DNA from: Alcaligenaceae bacterium
Lineage (GTDB): Bacteria > Pseudomonadota > Gammaproteobacteria > Burkholderiales > Burkholderiaceae_B
Direction: 5' to 3'
DNA length: 12,981 nucleotides
Assembly: GCA_012511095.1 (NCBI GenBank)
Contig: JAAZGT010000169.1
Location: 1 to 12,981, forward strand
Made by a program: the position numbers and the translations under genes
Part shown: positions 1-5,574 of the stretch, piece by piece
Layout of the letters: each line of letters begins with the position of its first letter
Position numbering within the stretch: the first letter of the stretch is position 1
Notes under the pieces: generated by a model
Told to the model about the DNA's origin: nothing
Seen by the model: only the letters and a program-made list of their open reading frames with translations
Databases searched by the model: none

Positions 1-659
1 CGCGTAAAATTCCCACAGGTCGTTATCCCGTGATTTTTGAGGCACCTTTAGCCTTAGGTTTATTAGGTAATTTAGCGCAGGCCATTAGTGGCGGTGCACT
101 TTATCGTAAAACCAGTTTCTTAGTTGATTCTTTAGGCACCCAGTTAATGGCACCGCATCTGAGTATTCATGAGGATCCATTTATTTTGGGGGCGATGGGT
201 AGTAGTACCTTTGATAATGAGGGTGTAGCTACTGCCGCGCGTGATTTAGTAAAAGACGGTGTGCTACAAGGCTATCTACTTTCAACCTATACAGCCCGTA
301 AACTCGGTATGCGTACGACTGGCAATGCCGGTGGCTCACATAACTTAATCTTGCAATCTAGCCTTAGTCAGCCAGATGATGATTTAGATGCTTTATTGAA
401 AAAAATGCACCGTGGTTTATTAGTCACAGAGCTAATTGGTCAAGGTGTGAATTATGTGACCGGTGATTATTCGCGCGGTGCCTTTGGTTATTGGGTGGAC
501 AATGGTGAGATTCAATTCCCAGTTGAGGAAATTACCATTGCCGGTAATCTAAAAGATATGTTTATGCAAATTCAAGCAGTCGCTAATGATTTAGTGACTC
601 GCGGCTCAAAAACCAGCGGTTCAGTTTTAATTGAGCAAATGTCGGTAGCGGGTTCCTAA
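1..659 (+). CDS. pmbA: Metalloprotease-like protein PmbA/TldE, C-terminal part (5' truncated by window edge)
   Basis: The frame is open from the first bases (first full codon at position 3) to a TAA at 657-659, so this is the last ~218 codons of a longer gene. The visible part matches the C-terminal half of PmbA/TldE: an 'AISGG..YRK.SFL.DSLG' block, 'FD.EGV.T..RDLVKDG.L', 'ARKLGMRTTGNAGG', 'VTELIGQGVNYVTGDYSRGA.G.WV.NGEI' and 'EITIAGNLKDM', followed by the family's usual 'GS.L..QM.VAG' ending. The TldD/TldE pair forms a cytoplasmic protease complex that trims peptides (microcin B17 maturation, CcdA turnover in E. coli). In that pair TldD, not TldE, carries the metal-binding HExxxH motif, and none is seen here, as expected. 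TldD is not in the window. The GTG at 30 is internal, because conserved coding sequence continues upstream of it. Confidence 0.95.
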   Translation, partial: RKIPTGRYPVIFEAPLALGLLGNLAQAISGGALYRKTSFLVDSLGTQLMAPHLSIHEDPFILGAMGSSTFDNEGVATAARDLVKDGVLQGYLLSTYTARKLGMRTTGNAGGSHNLILQSSLSQPDDDLDALLKKMHRGLLVTELIGQGVNYVTGDYSRGAFGYWVDNGEIQFPVEEITIAGNLKDMFMQIQAVANDLVTRGSKTSGSVLIEQMSVAGS

Positions 660-692
660 TAACAATACTAGGGTAAACTGCTAAAGTTAAAA

Positions 693-701
693 TGCTATAT
701 T
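693..701 (+). promoter_or_regulatory. Candidate extended -10 promoter for the TRAP receptor gene
   Basis: TGC followed by TATATT (696-701) is an extended -10 pattern with five of six consensus bases. No good -35 hexamer lies 16-18 bp upstream. A second TGC-plus-TAGGAT copy of the pattern follows at 704-712. The 85-bp gap between pmbA and the next start has no clear terminator, so read-through from pmbA is also possible. Confidence 0.35.
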
Positions 702-744
702 TATGCTAGGATATTTCGCATAATTTTTTTTGGAGTTATTGATA

Positions 745-1842
745 ATGGAAAGACGTTCGTTTTTGAAAAAAGCTGGTTTAGGTGTAGCTGCAGGTGCAGC
801 CGCTGTTTCAGCGCCGGTTATCGCTCAAGATGGCCCATCAGTTCGCTGGCGCATGGCCACGAGCTTCCCTCGTAACTTACCCGCCCTATATAATGCTGCA
901 GCACGTTTTGCAGAGTATGTTAGCCAAATGACCGATGGCAAGTTTCAGATTGATGTCTTTCCTGCGGGTGAAATTGTACCTCCATTCGAGGTATTAGATG
1001 CTGTATCTAATGGTACAGTGCAGTGTGGTCACACCTGTGGTTACTATTATTTCGGTAAAAACCCAGCTTATTGTTTTGATACTGCTGTACCTTTTGGTTT
1101 AACTGCTCGCCAAATGAACGCTTGGTTAATCGAGGGTAATGGTATGACTTTATTGCGCGAGTTATTCGCCAAAGTTAATATCGTTAACTTCCCATTAGGT
1201 AATACCGGCGCCCAAATGGGTGGTTGGTTCCGTAAAGAGATTAAGTCTCTTGATGAACTTAAGGGCCTCAAGATGCGTACTGCAGGTTTTGCAGGTGAGG
1301 TTTTATCTAAGATTGGTGTGGTGCCTCAGCAGTTAGCGGGTGGTGATGTTTATCCAGCGCTTGAAAAAGGTACGCTAGACGCAGTTGAGTTCGTTGGTCC
1401 CTTTGATGATGAGAAATTAGGCTTCGTAAAAGTAGCACCTTATTACTACTACCCAGGTTTCTGGGAAGGTGGTCCAGCGGTTTCTCTATACACCAACCAA
1501 GACGAGTACGAAAAGTTACCAGCCGTGTATAAGCACATCATAGAAACAGCGTCATTCCGTGCAACACACGATATGTTAGCAATTTACGACTTCAATAACC
1601 CAGGTGCTTTACGCAACCTAATCGCAGAGGGTGCGATCCTAAGAGAGTTCCCACGCGATATTTTAGAGGCGGCTTACAAAGCAACTACTGAGTTATACAA
1701 AGAGTACTCTGAAAAAGACGAAATGTTTAAGCGACTACACGATGACTACATCGGTTATCGTAACTCGGTAGCACCGTGGTTTAACGTATTAGAGACATCT
1801 TATACGCGCTTCTTAGCTTATGCGATTAACCGTTTAAGCTAG
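745..1842 (+). CDS. TRAP transporter solute-binding protein, DctP/TakP-like, Tat-exported
   Basis: This 365-residue protein is a periplasmic receptor of a tripartite ATP-independent (TRAP) transporter. The N-terminus has a twin-arginine signal (RRSFLKK at 3-9), an Ala/Gly-rich hydrophobic stretch and a likely cleavage site after PVIA (residue 27). The mature part has the DctP-family invariant Arg178 in 'LKGLKMR', Gln157 in 'NTGAQMGGWF', and 'VEFVGPFDDEKLGF' around Glu215, followed by a Tyr-rich 'VAPYYYYPGFWEGG'. This resembles TakP of Rhodobacter, which binds 2-oxo acids such as pyruvate with a metal ion; from memory, its ligand residues lie near these positions. The start at 745 is preferred over an in-frame TTG at 730 because GGAG at 732-735 sits 9 nt before the ATG and the Tat motif follows at once. 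No DctQ or DctM membrane genes are adjacent, so its partners must be encoded elsewhere. The true substrate is unknown. Confidence 0.9.
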   Translation: MERRSFLKKAGLGVAAGAAAVSAPVIAQDGPSVRWRMATSFPRNLPALYNAAARFAEYVSQMTDGKFQIDVFPAGEIVPPFEVLDAVSNGTVQCGHTCGYYYFGKNPAYCFDTAVPFGLTARQMNAWLIEGNGMTLLRELFAKVNIVNFPLGNTGAQMGGWFRKEIKSLDELKGLKMRTAGFAGEVLSKIGVVPQQLAGGDVYPALEKGTLDAVEFVGPFDDEKLGFVKVAPYYYYPGFWEGGPAVSLYTNQDEYEKLPAVYKHIIETASFRATHDMLAIYDFNNPGALRNLIAEGAILREFPRDILEAAYKATTELYKEYSEKDEMFKRLHDDYIGYRNSVAPWFNVLETSYTRFLAYAINRLS

Positions 1843-1870
1843 GTTTATTAGCTTTTAGATGGTATAGACA

Positions 1871-1893
1871 AAGCTCTGCTTAACAGAGTTTTT
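1871..1893 (+). terminator. Terminator-like hairpin 1 after TRAP receptor gene
   Basis: AAGCTCTG (1871-1878) pairs with CAGAGTTT (1884-1891) around a 5-nt loop, with one G-T pair, and runs into a short T stretch to 1893. It lies 29 bp after the stop codon and is weaker than the next hairpin. Confidence 0.55.
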
Positions 1894-1902
1894 CAAAAAT
1901 AC

Positions 1903-1942
1903 AACGCTAAAGGGTTGTTTTTACATCCTTTTAGCGTTTTTT
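1903..1942 (+). terminator. Rho-independent terminator 2 after TRAP receptor gene
   Basis: AACGCTAAAGG (1903-1913) pairs with CCTTTTAGCGTT (1927-1938) with one bulged T, and is followed by TTTT. The A-rich 5' side also makes it look partly bidirectional. Together with the preceding hairpin it separates the TRAP receptor gene from rplM. Confidence 0.8.
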
Positions 1943-1946
1943 ATTA

Positions 1947-1975
1947 TGCTGATTAATTAATTATGTTAATATAAT
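1947..1975 (+). promoter_or_regulatory. Candidate rplM-rpsI promoter
   Basis: A perfect TATAAT lies at 1970-1975 in an A/T-rich stretch just after the upstream terminator. The base run 17 bp upstream (TGCTGA, 1947-1952) is a poor -35. If used, it gives a leader of about 75 nt before the rplM start. The leader contains a 5-bp inverted repeat (TGTCA 1996-2000, TGACA 2016-2020). Confidence 0.45.
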
Positions 1976-2058
1976 CGGCTTACTCTAGCTTGTACTGTCA
2001 ATCACTTTTTAATAATGACATGGCGAGCGGAGCTTTTTAACTTTTAAGGATAAAAATC

Positions 2059-2487
2059 ATGAAGACTTTTGTGGCAAAACCCCATGAAGTCAAACGTGAC
2101 TGGTATGTTATCGATGCAAAGGGCAAAGTTCTAGGACGTGTAGCCAGCGAAGTTGCACGCCGTTTGCGCGGTAAGCATAAGCCCGAGTATACCCCTCACG
2201 TTGACACAGGCGATTACATCGTAATTATCAATGCAGCCGATGTTGTAGTTACTGGTGCTAAGTTCGAAGACAAAACGTACTACCGTCACACCGGTTACCC
2301 AGGCGGTATCCGTGAGACTAGCTTCCGCAAAATGCAGGAGCGTTACCCTGGTCGTGCTTTAGAAAAAGCTGTTAAAGGCATGTTACCTAAGGGTCCTTTA
2401 GGCTACGCCATGTTCAAAAAACTCAAGGTGTATGCTGGCCCTGAGCACCCTCATACTGCTCAGCAACCACAACAGCTTGATATTTAA
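2059..2487 (+). CDS. rplM: 50S ribosomal protein L13
   Basis: The product is 142 residues long, the standard length for bacterial L13. It shows the family's opening 'MKTF..KP.EV.RDWYVIDA.GKVLGRVAS.VA..LRGKHKPEYTPHVDTGDYI' and the C-terminal 'GMLPKGPLGYAMFKKLKVYAG.EHPH.AQQP'. L13 binds 23S rRNA early in large-subunit assembly. The gene has an AAGGA ribosome-binding site 8 nt before the ATG. It is followed 11 bp later by rpsI, the near-universal pairing for these two genes. In E. coli L13 represses its own operon by binding the mRNA leader; whether this leader works the same way is inference. Confidence 0.99.
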   Translation: MKTFVAKPHEVKRDWYVIDAKGKVLGRVASEVARRLRGKHKPEYTPHVDTGDYIVIINAADVVVTGAKFEDKTYYRHTGYPGGIRETSFRKMQERYPGRALEKAVKGMLPKGPLGYAMFKKLKVYAGPEHPHTAQQPQQLDI

Positions 2488-2498
2488 GGATAAAAGTC

Positions 2499-2891
2499 AT
2501 GATTGGTGATTGGAATTATGGCACGGGTCGTCGCAAAACCTCGGTAGCTCGTGTTTTCTTGAAAAAAGGTTCTGGTAATATCGTTGTAAACGGTAAAACC
2601 CTTGAGGAATACTTCGACCGCGAAACAGGTCGCATGATTTCTCGTCAGCCATTAGTGTTATTGGATATGTTAGAGTCTTTCGATATCCAAGTTAACGTAC
2701 ACGGTGGTGGTGAGAGTGGTCAAGCTGGTGCAGTGCGCCATGGTATTACTCGTGCGTTAATTGACTACGATGAGTCACTCAAGCCTGAGCTTTCTAAAGC
2801 TGGCTTCGTTACTCGTGATGCTCGTGCTGTTGAGCGTAAGAAAGTTGGTTTCCGCAAAGCACGTCGTCGTAAGCAGTTCTCTAAGCGTTAA
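2499..2891 (+). CDS. rpsI: 30S ribosomal protein S9
   Basis: The 130-residue product has the S9 hallmarks: 'YGTGRRKTSVARVFLKKGSGNIVVNG' near the N-terminus, 'VHGGGESGQAGAVRHGI.RAL' in the middle, and a basic tail 'VERKKVGFRKARRRKQFSKR'. The tail's final residues reach toward the P-site tRNA in the ribosome. The ribosome-binding site (AAGGA, 2486-2490) overlaps the rplM stop codon, so translation of the two genes is probably linked. The 19 nt ending in the ATG are almost identical to those in front of rplM (18 of 19). The gene ends 28 bp before a strong terminator. Confidence 0.99.
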   Translation: MIGDWNYGTGRRKTSVARVFLKKGSGNIVVNGKTLEEYFDRETGRMISRQPLVLLDMLESFDIQVNVHGGGESGQAGAVRHGITRALIDYDESLKPELSKAGFVTRDARAVERKKVGFRKARRRKQFSKR

Positions 2892-2919
2892 TATTTTACG
2901 CTCAGCGATTGCAGATACG

Positions 2920-2954
2920 AAAAAAACCGCTACCCATATTGGTGGCGGTTTTTT
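2920..2954 (+). terminator. Strong rho-independent terminator after rpsI
   Basis: ACCGCTACC pairs with GGTGGCGGT (one T-G pair) around a 6-nt loop (2935-2940). The stem is flanked by six A (2921-2926) and six T (2949-2954), so it could stop transcription on both strands. It closes the rplM-rpsI unit. Confidence 0.93.
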
Positions 2955-3241
2955 CGTTGTACTTCACAAAATGCATTTTTGGGTAGCAGCCAAAGAGCGG
3001 TCTTAAGCTATGTTCATAGCTATCACAGCCGTTCAATGAAATATCTTGTTTCATTGTCCATCTAAACTTTTTCGTATAAAGTCTGTCTTAACAAAGTGCT
3101 TTGACTTGGCTTAACTTAAGAGTCTATCCCTAATTGTAGATTTGATCTGCCGCTTAAATATAGCTTGAGCAGAGCGTCGATCTATTACAATAAAAGTATA
3201 GAGTGCATTAAGCACACAATTAAAATACATAGGAATTCTTC
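2955..3241 (+). other. Gene-free leader region upstream of argC
   Basis: No coding frame longer than about a dozen codons with a plausible ribosome-binding site was found in this ~290-bp gap. It holds two neighbouring inverted repeats: AGCTATG/CATAGCT (3006-3021, 2-nt centre) and a perfect CAATGAAA/TTTCATTG (3034-3056, 7-nt loop). Possible promoter pieces include TTGACT (3101-3106) and TACAAT (3186-3191, with TTGAGC 15 bp upstream), but none forms a convincing pair. No ArgR-box-like palindrome was seen. AGGAA at 3231-3235 serves as the argC ribosome-binding site. Confidence 0.5.
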
Positions 3242-4300
3242 ATGACAACGTCTAATAAAAAAATTAACGTCGGTATTGTTGGTGGCACAGGCTACACAGG
3301 TGTCGAGCTATTACGTATTTTGTCGCAACACCCACAAGTGGAGTTGCGTGCTATTACCTCTCGTAGCGAAGAGGGCGTTGCCGTTGCAGATATGTTCCCA
3401 AGCTTGCGTGGCAAAGTGGATTTGAAATTTGTTACGCCTGATAATGCATCGCTAAATGACTGTGATGTGGTGTTCTTTGCGACGCCACATGGCGTGGCTA
3501 TGTCTCAAGCTGAGGGGCTTATCGCCAATGGCGTTAAGGTGATTGACTTGGCCGCTGACTTCCGTCTACAAGATGTTGAGGCTTTTGAAAAGTGGTACAA
3601 AATGCCTCATAGTTGTCCTGATGTTTTAAAAAATGACAGTGTTTACGGTTTAGTAGAAATTAACCGCGAAAAAATTAAAAACGCTAAAGTAATTGCTAAC
3701 CCAGGTTGTTACCCAACGACCGTGGTTTTAGGTTTAGCGCCTTTGCTAGAAAAAGGTTTAATCGAGTTGGATGGCATTGTGGCCGACTGTAAATCAGGTG
3801 TGTCTGGCGCAGGTCGTGGTGCTTCTGTTGCCAATCTGTTGTCCGAGGCTGGTGACAACTTTAAGGCATATGGTGTAAGTGGTCACCGTCACCATCCAGA
3901 GATTAGTGAGCATTTGGCTGTGATTGCTGGTGAAAAGGTAGGTTTAACCTTTGTGCCACACTTGGTGCCTATGATTCGCGGTATGTTTTCAACTATTTAT
4001 GTGCGTATTAAGCCTGAGGCAAGAGATACTGATTTCCAAGCGCTTTATGAAGAGCGTTATGCTGGTGAGCGTTTTATTGATGTGATGCCTGCAGGTAGTC
4101 TGCCTGAGACACGCACTGTGCGCGCCGCTAACGATTTGCGTATCGCCTTGTCACGCCCTGGTGGCGGTGACACCCTAATTGTCTTGGTGGTTCAAGACAA
4201 TTTAGTTAAGGGGGCAGCAGGTCAAGCGGTTCAAAATATGAACTTATTATTTGGCTTGCCCGAATCTACCGGTTTAGATTTTGTGGCGGTCTTACCATAA
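3242..4300 (+). CDS. argC: N-acetyl-gamma-glutamyl-phosphate reductase
   Basis: ArgC reduces N-acetyl-glutamyl-phosphate to N-acetyl-glutamate semialdehyde with NADPH, the third step of arginine synthesis in the cytoplasm. The 352-residue protein is of the long (type 1) form. It has the nucleotide-binding 'GIVGGTGYTG' at 11-20, the catalytic Cys156 in 'NPGCYPTT', the 'KSGVSGAGR' segment, and the His-rich 'GHRHHPE' at 214-220 that supplies the catalytic base in this family. The ATG at 3242 has AGGAA 6 nt upstream and gives the usual N-terminus. The gene lies alone among arginine genes here, next to rpsI, a placement I recall for Bordetella and relatives. The following gene starts 2 bp after its stop, so they are very likely co-transcribed. 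Confidence 0.97.
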   Translation: MTTSNKKINVGIVGGTGYTGVELLRILSQHPQVELRAITSRSEEGVAVADMFPSLRGKVDLKFVTPDNASLNDCDVVFFATPHGVAMSQAEGLIANGVKVIDLAADFRLQDVEAFEKWYKMPHSCPDVLKNDSVYGLVEINREKIKNAKVIANPGCYPTTVVLGLAPLLEKGLIELDGIVADCKSGVSGAGRGASVANLLSEAGDNFKAYGVSGHRHHPEISEHLAVIAGEKVGLTFVPHLVPMIRGMFSTIYVRIKPEARDTDFQALYEERYAGERFIDVMPAGSLPETRTVRAANDLRIALSRPGGGDTLIVLVVQDNLVKGAAGQAVQNMNLLFGLPESTGLDFVAVLP

Positions 4301-4302
4301 AT

Positions 4303-5043
4303 ATGATTGCTCGAATATTTTTACTACTACTCGGTGTGGGAATTGGTGGCGGCCTGACGTATTATCATCAGCAGGCCGAGCACCTTCGCGAGCGCGATGC
4401 GATGTTGCTTCAGTTTGAGGAGCGAGTAAAGCTTGAGAGTGGCCAAGCAGTGGTAAATTATCAGGCAATGGAAAATCTATATAACGAGCAAAAGGCTAAA
4501 GCCTTACTCGATGGCGCCTTAATCGCCCAATATAGTCGCGAAATTGAGCGTCTTAACGCTGAGGTTACGCGTTTAAATGGTGAGCTAACCTTCTATGAGG
4601 AGATGGTCCCAGCAGGTCCAGCTGGCGCCGTTAGTCTTAGAGCCTTTGAGGCGCAACAAGAGGGGCGTTATATCAACTTTAAACTGATGCTTTCTGTTAG
4701 TGGTCGCGGTATTCAAGAGCCATTTTCAGGGCGTTTGCAGTTTACTGCGGTGGGCGAAAAAGACGGTCAAAAGCAAACGGTTGAGCTTTATCCAGAGGTT
4801 TTACCTGTGGTCGATAGCACCGAGGGTGGCTCATTAATAACCAGTATTTCCCAAGGTGGTGGCGATGGTCGAGGGATCGACTTGAAAGCAGCCCGTATGA
4901 GCCCCATATTAGAATTAAATTTCAGTCGAATTCAGCGTCGCGAAGGGCTTTTAGTCATTCCTTTTGGATTTACTCCACAAGAAATTACTGTCAAGGTTCT
5001 AGAGGGTAAAAGCGTTAAGCTCAGTAAAACGATTGAGCTCTAA
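4303..5043 (+). CDS. Membrane-anchored coiled-coil protein, DUF6776-like
   Basis: The 246-residue product starts with one hydrophobic segment (about residues 4-21, IFLLLLGVGIGGGLTYY) that would anchor it in the inner membrane. A charged helix rich in Glu, Lys, Gln and Leu follows (about 24-102), likely a coiled coil. The C-terminal part (about 105-246) is predicted beta-rich, with 'RYINFKLMLSVSGRG', 'FSGRLQF', 'FSRIQRREGLLVIPFGFTPQEITVKV'. This layout and the ending pattern 'F...Q..EG.L.IP.GF.P..I.V.V' recall DUF6776 proteins of beta- and gamma-proteobacteria; the name is from memory and should be treated as tentative. No function is known to me. Its ATG lies 2 bp after the argC stop without a clear Shine-Dalgarno sequence, which suggests translational coupling to argC. 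Confidence 0.75.
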   Translation: MIARIFLLLLGVGIGGGLTYYHQQAEHLRERDAMLLQFEERVKLESGQAVVNYQAMENLYNEQKAKALLDGALIAQYSREIERLNAEVTRLNGELTFYEEMVPAGPAGAVSLRAFEAQQEGRYINFKLMLSVSGRGIQEPFSGRLQFTAVGEKDGQKQTVELYPEVLPVVDSTEGGSLITSISQGGGDGRGIDLKAARMSPILELNFSRIQRREGLLVIPFGFTPQEITVKVLEGKSVKLSKTIEL

Positions 5044-5074
5044 ACGACTGTTTCTTAACAAGCTTTTTAAACTC

Positions 5075-5103
5075 AAAGCCACTATTAAAATAGTGGGTAT
5101 AGT
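5075..5103 (+). promoter_or_regulatory. Candidate erpA promoter with palindromic operator
   Basis: A perfect 8-bp inverted repeat, CCACTATT/AATAGTGG (5079-5096), is flanked by A and T at mirror positions (5075 and 5100), giving AxxxCC...GGxxxT. It immediately precedes and overlaps a TATAGT -10-like hexamer (5098-5103), with no -35 consensus at the right distance. This resembles an IscR type 2 site, but the centre is one base longer than that consensus. An alternative extended -10 (TGT plus TAAAAT) is at 5123-5131, and a TAGGG/CCCTA repeat lies between them (5103-5122). The hairpin has no T-run, so it is a poor terminator for the upstream gene. Confidence 0.4.
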
Positions 5104-5185
5104 AGGGCGCAATCAAACCCTATGTTAAAATTAACTAAGCAATTAGTGTATGTGCCTTATATATCAAGGCATTGGAGCAAAGATT

Positions 5186-5548
5186 ATGAGTATTGAACAA
5201 GTAGATTTACAAGCACCTCCTGCCCCATTAGTTTTTACTGATGCGGCAGCCGAAAAGGTGCGCGATTTATTAATTGATGAGGGTAATCCTGATTTAAAAT
5301 TACGCGTTTTTGTACAAGGTGGCGGTTGTTCGGGTTTCCAATATGGCTTTACTTTCGATGAGGAAGTAAGCGATGACGACACCAGCATTGACAAAAATGG
5401 TGTGACATTATTAGTTGATCCTATGAGCTTCCAATATTTAGTTGGTGCCGAAATCGACTACAAAGAGGACATTCAGGGTTCACAATTTGTGATTCGTAAC
5501 CCTAATGCAGCAACCACTTGTGGCTGCGGTTCATCATTTGATGTTTAA
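5186..5548 (+). CDS. erpA: A-type iron-sulfur cluster carrier ErpA
   Basis: ErpA receives Fe-S clusters from the assembly scaffold and hands them to target enzymes such as those of the isoprenoid pathway. The 120-residue protein has the three conserved cluster-binding cysteines of the A-type family: Cys48 in 'VQGGGCSGFQYGF' and Cys112/Cys114 in 'TTCGCGSSF'. It also has the usual 'FTDAAAEKVRDLL' opening and 'VDPMSFQYLVGAEIDY' core. The start at 5186 is chosen because GGAG (5174-5177) stands 8 nt before the ATG; an in-frame GTG at 5150 would add 12 residues with no homology. The placement between argC and anmK matches ErpA rather than IscA, which would sit in an isc cluster. Confidence 0.96.
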   Translation: MSIEQVDLQAPPAPLVFTDAAAEKVRDLLIDEGNPDLKLRVFVQGGGCSGFQYGFTFDEEVSDDDTSIDKNGVTLLVDPMSFQYLVGAEIDYKEDIQGSQFVIRNPNAATTCGCGSSFDV

Positions 5549-5552
5549 TAGA

Positions 5553-5574
5553 CTTAGATTTTAATTAATCTAAG
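5553..5574. terminator. Inverted repeat between convergent erpA and anmK
   Basis: CTTAGATT (5553-5560) and AATCTAAG (5567-5574) form a perfect 8-bp stem with a 6-nt loop. It begins 4 bp after the erpA stop and covers the anmK stop codon (TAG on the minus strand, 5570-5572). The stem is A/T-rich and a proper T-run is missing on both strands, so its role as a shared terminator is plausible but not certain. Confidence 0.5.

Noticed and set aside
2761..3006. Open frame overlapping the end of rpsI in another frame
   Set aside because: It lies mostly inside rpsI and then runs through the terminator hairpin; no ribosome-binding site and no family resemblance.
5079..5096. Terminator for the argC operon
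   Set aside because: The stem is good but the following bases (GTATAGTAGGG) have no T-run; an operator or mRNA hairpin fits better.
5150..5185. Longer ErpA start at a GTG
   Set aside because: It has no ribosome-binding site; GGAG at 5174-5177 fits the ATG at 5186.
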